Source: Amoebidium appalachense (lineage: Eukaryota > Ichthyosporea). Taken from it: DNA of 64,000 nt. Positions within the stretch are counted from its first letter, which is position 1; every line of letters begins with the position of its first letter. Below are positions 48,760 through 59,808 of the stretch, one piece after another. A program made the translations under genes and the position numbers. The stretch covers positions 2,666,001 through 2,730,000 of the forward strand of contig CAVNZM010000017.1 in the NCBI GenBank assembly GCA_963693365.1, in the 5' to 3' direction. The notes below the pieces were generated by a model. That model made no database searches and was not told the DNA's origin. It was given only the letters and a program-made list of their open reading frames with translations.

Positions 48760-49821
48760 CTACTGCGATGTAGGGGGTCCGCCCCAAGGTCCCGTGGCGA
48801 GGCCCTGGTGTGACCAGATGGTGGCAATGGAGGCTTGCACGTCGCGGTGGGGCAGCCGGATGTAGACCATGAATGCGTCTGATGCCCAGCGGCCAAGGGC
48901 TTTGATGGTGGCGTCAGGTAGGCCCGCTCTCTCAGCTGCAGTGGCCCCCCCTATGCGCAGGCTGTGGCCGGCGTACCGGTCGGGGTCGTAGCCCGCATGG
49001 TGTAGAGCTGTGCGGAAACCGGCGATGAAGGTGCTCTTGAGGTAAGGGCTGCCGTCGACGCTGAACAGGGGTGCATCTGGGTGGATGCCTGCCCTGGTTG
49101 ACGAGACCCCCAGGAAGAGGGCTAGATTGGCTGCTGGGCAGAAGGAAGGCTCCTCCGGGAAGGCGGGCACCCGGATGGTAACACCCTTGCCCGTGGGGTC
49201 GGTCTTAGATGTCGGCAGGAAGACTGTTGCCCCAATCAGGCGGCCATCCTGCCATAGGAGCTGGACGTCGCGACGCTTGGCGTGAAGGAGGGGGTTGAAC
49301 TTGGCCGCAGATTTGGACGTGAACTCGCCCGAGCGCAGGAGGCACGAGCTGCCAAGCAGCAGGGCAGCCCACAGACGCAGGGCCTCCAATGAAGAGCCCG
49401 GTTGGATGACTGGGAGGAGGGCGCGGAGGTCGGCTGGGAGGAGGGGCTCGAGCACTCGTTTGGGCCGGTGGCTGCCTTCCAGCAGCAGGAAGCGGCCAGC
49501 CCCGCGGATAAACCACTGAAGGCTCTGCTGGCCGGAGCCCGCTGGTGGTGCCATGCCCAAGCTGCGGTGCAGGCTGTTGACGGCGGAGACGATGCTGGGC
49601 ATGGTCCGGGCTTGCACCGCACGCATGGCGCACCAGGCAAGGAACAGCTGCACTTGGGCTGGGCACTGCTGGCAGGTAGCCACCATCAGGATTGCGGCAG
49701 TCCATTGCGTAGATGAAGTCGATAAACTGGCGCTGGTAGGACGAGTAGGGGGGACACGGGCCAAAACCTCGGGGGTGAACCACTGGGCAAGCCTACCATG
49801 GTCGCCACCAAAGGGGAGCAA
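48760..49821 (-). CDS. tyrosine recombinase of the Ngaro-like element
   Basis: 353 codons. The C-terminal catalytic domain has Arg163 in SSCLLRSGEFTS, Lys206 in LPTSKTDPTGKG, His286/Arg289 in YAGHSLRIGGATAA, Trp312 in LGRWASD and the nucleophile Tyr320 in AFMVYIR, the full R-K-HxxR-W-Y set. The N-terminal core-binding region (about residues 50-120) is helical. It should integrate a circular cDNA by site-specific recombination. The ORF stops 11 bases from the A2 repeat and reads without interruption. Confidence 0.9.
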   Translation of the reverse strand: MLPFGGDHGRLAQWFTPEVLARVPPTRPTSASLSTSSTQWTAAILMVATCQQCPAQVQLFLAWCAMRAVQARTMPSIVSAVNSLHRSLGMAPPAGSGQQSLQWFIRGAGRFLLLEGSHRPKRVLEPLLPADLRALLPVIQPGSSLEALRLWAALLLGSSCLLRSGEFTSKSAAKFNPLLHAKRRDVQLLWQDGRLIGATVFLPTSKTDPTGKGVTIRVPAFPEEPSFCPAANLALFLGVSSTRAGIHPDAPLFSVDGSPYLKSTFIAGFRTALHHAGYDPDRYAGHSLRIGGATAAERAGLPDATIKALGRWASDAFMVYIRLPHRDVQASIATIWSHQGLATGPWGGPPTSQ

Positions 49822-49859
49822 GCCACCTGCAGGGACAGAGCTGTGTGAGCATCATGCCT

Positions 49860-50191
49860 AGAGTCCCAGGGGGGGGGGGGGGGGGTAAAGGCAACGAGCG
49901 GGGTGGGCGGCAGGCAAGCGGGTGCACAGGCAGGCAAACAAGGGGGGGGGGAGGGGGGGGGGGGGGGGGCGTAGCTAAAGGGCAGAGGATGCATGCAGCG
50001 CTGGCAGGGAGGGCGGGGGAAGGGGAGGGGGGGGTATGCGCGCACAAGCCGCGGTGTAGGCGTGCGTATGTGTGCGCTAGTGTGTGGGTGTGTATGAGCA
50101 TGTGTGTGTAACACCGAGGTTAAGCATGCACGATCGAAGGGGCGGGTGGAGGGGGTGGCAGGGTGGGGTTGGGGGGGTTGGGGGAGGGGAA

Positions 50192-50233
<42 letters not shown>

Positions 50234-50240
50234 GACACGC
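49860..50240. repeat. G-tract-rich non-coding stretch inside the Ngaro-like element
   Basis: G runs at 49868-49885, 49941-49969 and 50197-50230 with a GTGTGT block near 50065-50110. It separates pol from the recombinase ORF. Confidence 0.8.
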
Positions 50241-50524
50241 CACAAGCAGTTGGCACTGCGGGCCAGCACAGAACAAAGAGGCACACCGTGTGTACACCGT
50301 AAGACCGTAATGTATTGTCCCAAACACTCCACCGGGTGAGTGAGGGAATCCGAGCGAATTCGTGTAGTGGGGGGGGGCCGGCCCCAGCCGCCACTGCAGA
50401 ACATGACTCGTGCGATATACAAAGTGGGAAGGGGGGAAGGGGGGGTGTCGGTGCCCCCCACAGCCCACACGCCAAGCCCAATACGAAGGCAAAGGAACAG
50501 GGGAGGGGGCTCGGCCCAGCCCCA

Positions 50525-52300
50525 TCACGAGAGAGGGTCAGCAAACCACCCCGCTAGCCACTCAGGCACGGGTGTTGGGACTGGTGCGTGCCACGGGTGC
50601 AGCCGGTCGAAAGTGGCCCACTGTGCTCGCGAGATGGCATCCGCAATCGAGTTTTCCACGCCAGGGATGTGCTTGGCCGAGACCAGCACCGTGTAGCGCA
50701 TTTCCATCAGCGTGATGAGACGCAGCACCCGGGCAATGGCAGGGACGGGGGAGTGACGGGACGCGATCGTAGATACTGCACCGTCGTTATCGGTGAGCAC
50801 GCGTATGTGGCTGTTGCGACAGCTGGGACCCCAACAGGCCAGGGCCACGGCAATGCCAGCCAGCTCAAACAGCACGGAAGCCCACACATCTCCGCCAGCA
50901 ATGACCGTGCGCCAATGGTCCGTCCATGCTAGGTGAAACCACGCTTGACCCCAGTAGCCACCGCATCCTATGCTGCCGGCCGCATCTGTGGTGAACATGT
51001 GATGCACGGGGGGGGGGGTAAGCACACGTATGCCGTTCCACTCGGGGAGGAACTCCGACCACAGCACAACGTCGGCTCGTGCGTCGGCGCAGACACGGAT
51101 GTGGTGGTGGGGCCCTAGGCCGGCCCTCTCAGCCTCCGCCAGCAGATGAAGCAAGCGTTGAAGAAAGGCACGGGCACGCCCCAGCGCCACAACCTGAGCA
51201 CACCACATGAGCTTGCCGCACAGGGACCGTAGGTCTCGAACAGTGGCCTTGGTGCGACCCCGCCAATCGGCTAGCAGGGCCCGGAGCTCGGTCAGCTTGA
51301 CGGCAGGTAAGCGGGCCTCCATGCGCAGAGTGTCCCACTCGAGCCCAGAGTAGATGAGCGTGTGTGAGGGCAGCTGCACTTTGTCGTCGGCAAGCGTAAC
51401 ACCCACCTTCGAGCACACCCACCGAAACCCCAGCATGTTGAAGGCGCACTCTTGCAGCGTACGGCCGCCGAAAAAGAAGTCGTCCACAAAATGCTGTGTC
51501 TCTGTGGCGTTGAGGGCGTGGGCGAAGTGCTGCAGGGCCTGAGCTATGCGTTCCCAGAACGCTGGGCTGGACCGCAAGCCAAACGGTAGGCGGGTCTCCA
51601 CATAGAACGCGCCTAGCAGCTGGAACGACAGCAGTGGCTGGTCGTCTGGGTGCACCGGGCCGTGACGAAAGGCACCCTTCACGTCGTATGCCCCGAGGAA
51701 GCAGCCCTGGCCGAGCCGAGCTACTGTTTGCATCACCGTGCGGATGGTGATGTACTCCAGCTGATCCGGGTAATCGACCCCATCGTTGATACTGGAGCCA
51801 CGCGGGAAGGAAAGGTCGTGGATGCGGCGGACGCCCGTGCCGCCCTTTTTGGGAACTGCCCCGAGGGGCGAGGATACAAAATAAGGATAAAGGGCCACCA
51901 TCTCGTCGCGGGTGAAGGGGCCCAGGATGTGGCCGCATGCCACTTCCTTCGCAATGTCGGCTGCAAGCTGCTCACGGGCCGCCAGCGCGGACGGGTGGTT
52001 TCGGCCCACCCGGGTGACCCGCTCGCCGAAGTAACCGACCGAGAAGCCCAGCTCTAAGTCGCGGAGCAGAGCCTGCTGAAACGCACTGTCGGGGTGCGGA
52101 AACAACTCAAACAAACGGCGGAAGTTGGGGACAGATACGGTCTGTGGTGGTGCCGCTGGGGGGGGTGACCATGGGCCCCGCAGGGCAACGGAGAGGGCAG
52201 GCCCAGCGCTGACGTCAGCCCCTGCCCGAAAGGGGGCTGGGCCCCCTAAGCCGGGTTGGCCCCCCCTTCCCCCGCCCCGTTGGCTGGGTTGGGAGGGCAG
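50525..52300 (-). CDS. reverse transcriptase/RNase H of the Ngaro-like element
   Basis: The frame is open from 52408, but the first roughly 50 codons overlap gag in another frame, so pol proper starts after about 52250 or by frameshift. Motifs: GVRRIHDLSFPRGSSINDGV, FLGAYDVKGAFRHGPVHPDD, RLPFGLRSSPAFWERIAQAL and the catalytic ETQHFVDDFFFGG; RNase H MFTTDAAGSIGCGGYWG, ELAGIAVALACWG, RVLTDNDGAVSTI and SAKHIPGVENSIADAISRAQ. All acidic catalytic residues are seen. No methyltransferase or hydrolase domain follows before the stop. Confidence 0.9.
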   Translation of the reverse strand: MPSQPSQRGGGRGGQPGLGGPAPFRAGADVSAGPALSVALRGPWSPPPAAPPQTVSVPNFRRLFELFPHPDSAFQQALLRDLELGFSVGYFGERVTRVGRNHPSALAAREQLAADIAKEVACGHILGPFTRDEMVALYPYFVSSPLGAVPKKGGTGVRRIHDLSFPRGSSINDGVDYPDQLEYITIRTVMQTVARLGQGCFLGAYDVKGAFRHGPVHPDDQPLLSFQLLGAFYVETRLPFGLRSSPAFWERIAQALQHFAHALNATETQHFVDDFFFGGRTLQECAFNMLGFRWVCSKVGVTLADDKVQLPSHTLIYSGLEWDTLRMEARLPAVKLTELRALLADWRGRTKATVRDLRSLCGKLMWCAQVVALGRARAFLQRLLHLLAEAERAGLGPHHHIRVCADARADVVLWSEFLPEWNGIRVLTPPPVHHMFTTDAAGSIGCGGYWGQAWFHLAWTDHWRTVIAGGDVWASVLFELAGIAVALACWGPSCRNSHIRVLTDNDGAVSTIASRHSPVPAIARVLRLITLMEMRYTVLVSAKHIPGVENSIADAISRAQWATFDRLHPWHAPVPTPVPEWLAGWFADPLS

Positions 52301-53310
52301 GCGTGTGCGCCGTGCGCCGCTGAGCCGCACTTCAGGCAGGCGTGCTTGTAGCGGCAAGGGTTGGGTCCCTTCCTGGTGCAGCCCTTGGCCGTGTTGAAGC
52401 CCCGGCATATCTCATCCGCAGCAGGGGCCGGGCTGGCGCGAGGGCTGGCTGTGGCCCCCCCAGAGGCAGGCTGCCGGGGTGTGCGGGGAGCGGTGGGTGC
52501 CTGGTGCAGGCGGGCACCAGACAGGGACACGGCCAGCTGCACAGCGTCGGGTGCGTCGAGTGGGCGGCCAGAGGCAGCGCACGACCGGCGGTGTGCATAC
52601 TCCCAGCGCATGATGGCAGCCCACTGGTACTCGGGTGCCAACTCAGTGGCCACAAACTCGGCGTGGGCCAGCAGGGCCGTGACGGGGGCGTCGGCGTTGA
52701 TGCGTAGGCGTAGCAGCTGCAAGATGCAGCGCAGGTAGGTCTGCAGGTCCGGGCACAGGGCGGGCTGGCGCTGGGTGCCAGGCGTCTGCAGCACAACCGT
52801 GCCAGCAGGCAGGCCAGGCAGGGAAACCGGCTGGCGCTGCGTGTGGACAGAAGAGCCCGTGGGCGGCAGCAGGTCGAGTAAAGCGAAATGCTGCATAGGC
52901 TCGAAGATGGCAGCCCCCGGCCCGGACCTCCGGGGACAGGTGGGGGCAGGGTGGGTTCGACTGGCTGCGCTGGCTGGCCCCCCAAACGGCCAGTTGCAGG
53001 GCATTGGGCGGCGGAGGCAGCTGGTGCATGTCGCCGCCCTGAGGGTCCTCCTCACGGGGGCGCTTGTTGGCATTGCCGGGGGGTTGCTCTACAGCATCCA
53101 CGGCCCCCGCCGCAGCGGCAGGGGGCCCCGTGACAGGGGGGTTCCTACCGGTTCCGCCCCCGCCAAGGTTGACGAGGTGGGGGAAGGCGCGCAGGAGAAG
53201 ATCTTGCTGGGAAGGGGGGGCCGGGCTGGCCTGCAGGGCCTGACGGGTCGCGTTGGCCACCTCAGAAGCAAACATGCGAATGGTCGCTGCCAGCTCAGGG
53301 GTCAGGGCAA

Positions 53311-53358
<48 letters not shown>

Positions 53359-53431
53359 CGTCCTGCACAGGAGGGCGCGCCTCCTGCCCTGCCTGTGCTG
53401 CAGGGCCATTGTCTGTTGGGTCTACTTCCAT
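52246..53431 (-). CDS. Gag of the Ngaro-like element, one frame change
   Basis: Start MEVDPTDNGPAAQAGQEARP at 53431, five bases inside repeat B2's edge. A glutamine run of about 15 (CAG repeat) follows, then a helical stretch (PELAATIRMFASEVANATRQ). The frame changes near 52910-52930, in CCCCCGGCCCGGACCTCCGGGG, after which FEPMQHFALLDLLPPTGSS leads to a helical region and ends with a CCCH finger CRGFNTAKGCTRKGPNPCRY-KH (C-x8-C-x7-C-x3-H) and CLKCGSAAHGAHAC, a CCHC knuckle. The break in a C/G-rich run may be a sequence error. Gag would package element RNA. Confidence 0.75.
53313..53357 (-). repeat. (CAG)n trinucleotide repeat in Gag
   Basis: About 15 CTG units on the plus strand, coding for polyglutamine on the minus strand. 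Confidence 0.95.
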
Positions 53432-53435
53432 ACTT

Positions 53436-53712
53436 GAGCCGCCGTGTGCTAGCCACCGAAAACGCAATCGTGCTAACAAAAACCGTACGTGCAGCACACG
53501 GCGAAAACGAAGGTGGCCTGCATCTGCAGTGTGCTGCGCCGGAAATACCGGCGCTGGTGGCGCCTGACGTCAGGCGCTGCGCCAGACCGATGTCAGCCGC
53601 CGCTGCGGCTGCGCCTGGCGCCGCGGCCCGTGACGTCATGGGCCGCCCGGCTGCCTGCGCCCGAAGTGATCCGTGAAACATCTTTCATCTGCTGCGCATA
53701 TGAAACGTACAT
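53436..53712 (-). repeat. split repeat B2
   Basis: 277 bp, partner of B1; the left end of the element in coding orientation, directly upstream of gag, so it should hold the promoter. Confidence 0.85.
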
Positions 53713-53905
53713 ATATATGCAATTTCGTGGTTTCGACGGCGGCAGAAAAACATAATACTTAGAGTTGGTGGTGCGGCTGTGTGAAAAGTGGACACTTAGT
53801 AATTAACAACAAATAAACACGTACACGCGTCCTATGTTATGTGTTTTACACCTCCTATGCTTTTTGTACGCATCTGTATAGTAATCGTGGTAGATAGTTT
53901 TCAAG

Positions 53906-53986
53906 ATGCCTGCCTGTGTAGCTGAGTGGTGTGGAAACCCCAAGGAAAAAGATCCACACGTTCCATGGTTTCATAGGCTCATCTAG
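53906..53986 (+). pseudogene. THAP-like zinc-finger N-terminal fragment
   Basis: MPACVAEWCGNPKEKDPHVP then WFHRLI and a stop. This matches the start of THAP domains (MPxxC-x4-C, then FHRLP-like). The rest of the C2CH finger is not seen; downstream pieces with many stops (54270-54370, SERWQALADRLPLEHAKEPV) may be decayed remains. Likely a dead P-element- or THAP-type gene. Confidence 0.35.
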
Positions 53987-54589
53987 AAATGAAGAGACAA
54001 TATTGCAATTGAAGAGTGTAAACTAACTTGAGCGTTTGGCTGCGTTTGGGTAAACTAAAAAGTACATAGACGAAGAAAGACACGCTCTGGATTACCTCAG
54101 AGATCCACGCTCACATCCTGCCCCACCTCCACGGTCACCCACTCCAAAAAAGTAAGAAGAAGGGATCTGGAAAGGAACACAGCTCTAAAAAACGCGAAAG
54201 TAACGCAGGGCGCAAGAATTCATCTCTATGGCACCTTAAGAAACTTTCCTTATGCTCAACCACTTTCATCTAGAACACATCGGAAAGATGGCAAGCTTTA
54301 GCAGATCGTCTGCCCTTGGAACATGCCAAAGAGCCCGTTCTTGCACACCCTTCGCGGGTTCGCCTGTGTAATAAAAATTAAGGCGGAAGCTCATACGGAA
54401 ATACGAGAATAGCTTAGTGAGCGGGGTGATCACGAGATGATGAGGAAGGGGTTAAAGAGAGAGACCTACTGGTGAAAAAGCGACGCAACATGCAAGTTGC
54501 GAACGAGCTGCCTAGCGGTGATGCGGAAGATGAGTCTTTGAAAGCCGAAAACAAAAGAACAAGACGTTGGAAGGGGGAGGGGGGTGGGG

Positions 54590-54847
54590 GAAGGCAAGGG
54601 ATGGGGGGGGGGGGGGGGAGGGGGGGGGGGGGAAGGGTGGGAGATAAAGAGAGAGAGAGAGCGAGAGAGAGAGAGAGCGGGGGGGGGGGGGGAGGAGAGA
54701 GAGAGAGAGAGAGAGAGAAAGGGAGAGAGTGAGAGAGAGAGCTTGGGGGAGAGGGGAGGGGTAGGGAGGGGGGGGGGGGGGGGTGGCACAGATTGTCCTC
54801 CTGACATTCTCATTATTTCATGATTTTAGAACTTAAAAACTTCGTTT

Positions 54848-54896
<49 letters not shown>

Positions 54897-55138
54897 GGAG
54901 GAGGGAGAGAACATGTAGGAAGGGGGAGGGGGGGGGGGGGGGGGGGGGGGGGATGCTGAGGAAGGTCGAGAACGAACAGGAAGGGAAGGCATGGGTGTGT
55001 GAAGGCGAGAGAGGGGGGGGAGGAAGGGGGGGGGGGGATATGAGCGCGCGTGGCGAAAGGGTAAGGAGGTGGGGGGGGGGGGGAGGGGCTCGGGGGAGGG
55101 TCAGAGAGTAAGGAGGGGGGAAGGTCTTGGTGTCACGT

Positions 55139-55169
<31 letters not shown>

Positions 55170-55180
55170 GGGGGGGGGAT
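54590..55180. repeat. GA- and G-rich block
   Basis: (GA)n at 54643-54680, 54694-54742 and 54850-54893, with G tracts of 10-29 between. No coding region. Confidence 0.9.
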
Positions 55181-56459
55181 ATAGGGGTTGCTGAGGGCCG
55201 AGGCGGCAGAAAGGGTACCGACACAGGGAAGGGTAGGGGATTCCGTGGACCGTGGGCCACTCCGATCCCTCGCGGCTCGACTCATTCTCAATGAGATAAC
55301 CTGTTTGCAAGTGCAAAGTGGGAAAGCTTTTATAAATGGCTTCCCGTGACAATATGACATCCGTTCTTGCAATAATGAATCATGCATTTATGTGCCATTC
55401 TTCGAGCTCGAAATAGCCCAGGTTGAGCTCGAGGACGTGGCCCCCACTGACATATGCACATGACGGCGAGATCTCTGCGCTGCCTTTGCAACTGAATTTG
55501 GCTAAGCTGGCCCAAGAAGTGCATGCGGGCATCGATCATCATTGGGGTGAACGGTTAACGTGTGTGCACGTGCTCAAGCAATCAACGTTAGTGCACGTGA
55601 CACTGTGTCAATCAGCATTCCAATGATTATGTAGCTAATAATTATATTAAGCTAACTAAAATTAGTGTACATGTGGCAATGAGATAATCAGTTTGCAGCA
55701 TATCGGTCAGCACCGTCGGCCATGAATTGTGCTGCAGGTGGTGACCATGCATGACGACATAAACAGTTTTTTTTTTCTTGGGGGGGGGGGGGGGGGGGGG
55801 GGGGGGGAGGGGGGGGGATGGAGGGCCATATGTGTCCTGTATGGGCCTTAGTCTCTATAGCGCGCAAAAAACTTTTCGCGAAAAAAAAAAAAAAAAAAAA
55901 ATCTAAAAGAAAATCCGAAACGGTGGCTCGAACCAGCTCGACGAGACGCGTCGATTGCCGCAATAAATTTTTTTGGCCAATTTCGGACCCCAATCAATTC
56001 GGGTCGGGTCATCGCTTGGCTCGACCCGACCCGAAATGAACCGACCCGACCCGATTTGACCTGGCTCGCTGCCCGCCGGTGCCTGCCTGGCCGGCTATGT
56101 TCAAGCTGGGTGCGAAGTCTTTTTTTCAAGAGGGCCGTGGTGCGAAGAGTGTGTCTGTGTGTGTTTGCTCACCGTTTGTCGAGGGGGGCCTCTAAGGTGT
56201 CTGTGTATGTCCCACACGAGTATGCATGTGGCCTGCCTAACACGTTCGACACACACCACGCACGAGCGAAGCCGTATGTGTTTGTATGTAAAATAGACGT
56301 GGTGGGGAAGGGAGAGTGAGGAGGGGGGTGACTTGCTGATAACATGCAAAACATGTAACAATAAACGTTTCCAAACGCATTGCACCTGTATGTCCCATTG
56401 CACATCTGTTACAGTTCAGCTATCACTTTGCGTGCAGCCCAGCTGACGCGTGCACAAAC
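55180..56459. other. spacer with no supported gene
   Basis: G tract at 55780-55818 and an A run at 55880-55900. CTCGACCCGACCCG-type short repeats at 55990-56055. Minus-strand reading near 55840 (LRAIETKAHTGHIW) recurs inverted at 57620, see the repeat entry. Confidence 0.5.
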
Positions 56460-56845
56460 TTAGGCGTAGTTAGGGTGGACGTTGCCGTACTTGTCTCTAG
56501 CAAGTATATACTCGTACTTCCACTTGCGACGCACAACCTGCGTGGGGGACAGTTGTGTAGCAGACTTTCCCACAAGGTCTCGCGCGTTCACCACTGTGTC
56601 ATAAGCCGTCTTAGGGACATTGAGGTAGATGATGAACGCATCATCAATGCACAAACTTGACACCTCGCCCATGCCTGGAGAATCTGTGTCCAGGTAATAT
56701 TTTACAAACTGCAAATAACTCTTGTCGTGCGTTGCAACGCTGGTCATATTTCGTGCCTCCTCTATGCAAGCCATGGCCAATAGTAATAAGTTGGTCACTG
56801 GGCAAATCCACCGGCCCTTGTGATTCCTCAATGTTGCATGTCCCC
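56460..56845 (-). CDS. last exon of an unidentified minus-strand gene
   Basis: Acceptor GTGGCCTAG lies directly at the end of a long (CA)n tract; the exon begins two bases into a codon and runs open to TAA (56460-56462). It reads HATLRNHKGRWICPVTNLLL, LAMACIEEARNMTSVATHDK, SYLQFVKYYLDTDSPGMGEV, SSLCIDDAFIIYLNVPKTAY, VVRRKWKYEYILARDKYGNV and HPNYA. Clean coding character, with no stop for 128 codons. I do not recognise the family. A possible upstream exon piece (GASCDRALRP) abuts the far side of the repeat at 57191 but is weak. Confidence 0.6.
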
Positions 56846-56850
56846 CTAGG

Positions 56851-57189
<339 letters not shown>

Positions 57190-58938
57190 GGGGCCGTAGT
57201 GCACGGTCACATGATGCACCTAAGTGGTCGCAAACTAAATTTCATGGTGGGGGTTCAAGCTGGGGGGTCCGATCGGAAAAGTGTGAATATCTCGAGAACG
57301 GAAAACTTTTTTGAAAATCTGATTCCGGTGACTGACCTTGGCTTGGAGAGCTGAGCATTTTGCACCCCATATTGATGGGTCTAATACCCCTCCTTCTATG
57401 TGTTACGGTTGGGCGGCCAATTTTTGGCCTACATATGAAAAATTTAATTTTCAACACAAATTTTCACCATGTTTTTGCTGTCAGAGAAAAAAAGTAACCG
57501 GGCACTTTTGAAGTGCACATCATAAGCTCCCTTTCCATGTTGAAATTTCCCGAATATCATGCTCCATTCTCATACCACGATCGCTCAAAAAGGGGGGATT
57601 TTGGACCGATCGATTTGCGAGCTATAGAGGCTAAGGCCCATACTGCTGTTTTTTTTTCGCCCACGGCAATAAAAAAGCATGATATTAGGCGAATGGTCTA
57701 TCCTTAAAACGCACCAGTGCGCTCCCTCCCAATCGTAAACACGCGCTGACCCCCCTTTCACCCAATCAGATACCGCCCGCCCCCCTCCCTTGCGGGTGCC
57801 ATATGTGTCCTGTACTATTGCATGAATATCAATCTTCTGCAATAGTAATAATACTCATCGTAGTAGCCCTTTTTATTGTGTTTATTATTATTATTAATAT
57901 TGCTGACACCTACCTCACCACTTTGTAAATTTACACAACACAAATCGAGTGTAGTCTGACCATGCACGACGTGTCTGTGAGCATGCACCGATTCCTTCCT
58001 TCGCCAAGCGGCATCATTTTATAGACTGATTTATAGTAACAATTATAATAAATACAATTAAATTTTGCACAGGCAGGCACCCCTCAAAATCCAGACCTTT
58101 GTTTTTTGTTCTGTTCGACCTTCAAACAGTTACTGCCACTCGTTAGTGTCCTCAGCCGGACAGTGGCTTAAGGCTGCGCCGTGCGCATGTCATGGCTACT
58201 GCTTTATTTAGTAGTAAGCATGCATATGCTACAGGTGTGCACCTTCGAACCACAAGTTATTAACCTCGCAAGATATGCATCATCTTCAATACATACTCAA
58301 ATACATTTCTAGCACACAGCCTATCTATGGGAAGCCTGGAAGAGCCACGAAAGACTTGTGCAGTAACAAAAACATTGTATCATAGTGATACAGCGACCTT
58401 GGTATCCATTAGTGTCTTATATTAATTCCGTCAGCCAGGCCAAACTTGAATTTACTAATGGGCAATAGAAATAAATCAAACGAAACAAACGAAACAAAGA
58501 ACGTTATACTGCCTAGGTGTAATGCAAACATACCTCATACATGCTACTAGCTAGACCCCCCCCCCCCCCCCCCCCCTCCCCCCCCCCCCCCCCACCCGCC
58601 CCCCTAAACGGTGCACCACCAACCCCAACCCCACCCACCCACATGATCATTATCAAAGAACACACCACCGCCACCCGTAAAACCAAGCTTTGCCAAACAA
58701 AAACAATTCGGCAAGGTCCAAACAGTGTTATCTGACAAATTTTTGACTTCTTTCATCAAGGGAGCTCGTGCACAAGTCCACCATGTATGTATGCTTCATT
58801 CTTTTGCGTTGTAAGCCCCCCCCCCCCCCCCCATCCCCCGGGAACAAAAAAAACCACCACCACCACTACGACCACCACCAAGGACAACAACAAAAAAGAA
58901 AGAAAGAAAGAAAAATGAAGAATACGCATGTACAGTCG
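57190..58938. other. spacer with no supported gene
   Basis: AT-rich with a C tract at 58556-58593 and a (CCA)n-like stretch at 58852-58880. A 64-codon plus-strand ORF at 57513-57707 belongs to the dispersed repeat. Confidence 0.5.
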
Positions 58939-59007
58939 TTACTTTGTACGTGTCAGGATTTCGGTCGTCACGTCAATCAGAGCCTGCCGGGCTGGGCTGT
59001 CTGGCAA
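58939..59007 (-). CDS. polyprenyl synthase last exon, 22 codons
   Basis: Acceptor CACAACAG follows a long (CA)n tract. SPARQALIDVTTEILTRTK then TAA matches the typical C-terminus of the family. Confidence 0.9.
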   Translation of the reverse strand: MPDSPARQALIDVTTEILTRTK

Positions 59008-59010
59008 CTG

Positions 59011-59099
<89 letters not shown>

Positions 59100-59521
59100 G
59101 GGGGGGGGGGGAGGGAAGAGGGGGAGGGGGGGAGGGGGGGGGGGGGGGGGGGGCGTTAGCAGATAAACAGGGAGAGTGACACACGGGTGCATGCCTGTGT
59201 GCAGTATGTGCATGGGCGGAGAATGAGTAAGCGCGTCCGCAGTGTAAATGTGTGTGCGCGTGTGCGTACTGGTGCGCGCGCGCGCGTTTGTGTGTGTTCT
59301 TGCGCACGCACACATATGCGTACATGTTTGTGTGCACGGTTTGTGCCCCCATTAAGGAAAAGCGTGCCAGAGAGGCATTCGAGGGGGGGAGGGGGGGAGG
59401 GGCGGGGGGGGGGTGGGAGTGGGGGGGGGGGGGGATTGAATGATTAAGACATCATGAACCACAAACAAAAACTTAGACAAAAAATCGACAAGCGCAGGGA
59501 TCAAACCTGTGACCTTCTGTG

Positions 59522-59552
<31 letters not shown>

Positions 59553-59572
59553 TTTTTTTTTTTTTTTGTTTG

Positions 59573-59612
<40 letters not shown>

Positions 59613-59724
59613 TGAGCATTAGTGAGATGTACCTGTTTTATGGTTGCTACGGCCGAATCACAGTATTGCTGGGCAAGGGCCCTGGTACGTGCAAGACCGT
59701 TGCTCTTTTCAACAAGAAGCCGTG

Positions 59725-59808
<84 letters not shown>

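Larger units (their letters stand above)
48094..53712 (-). mobile_element. Ngaro-like tyrosine-recombinase retrotransposon
   Basis: 5.6 kb, minus strand. Order gag, reverse transcriptase/RNase H, tyrosine recombinase, which is the Ngaro arrangement; no methyltransferase was seen. Termini are split direct repeats: A1 48094-48226, B1 48341-48617, A2 48616-48749, B2 53436-53712. B1 and A2 abut as the internal pair, while B2 and A1 are at the ends. No target duplication is visible, as expected for integration by a tyrosine recombinase. All catalytic residues are present, but gag has one frame change. About 0.7 kb of G-rich non-coding sequence separates the pol and recombinase ORFs. Confidence 0.8.

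Noticed and set aside
50077-50544. 155-codon minus-strand frame between pol and recombinase
   Set aside because: Mostly Pro from C tracts on that strand; no motif.
55330-55542. 70-codon minus-strand ORF (MMIDARMHFLGQLSQIQLQR)
   Set aside because: No splice sites, family or neighbour support; could be chance in mixed sequence.
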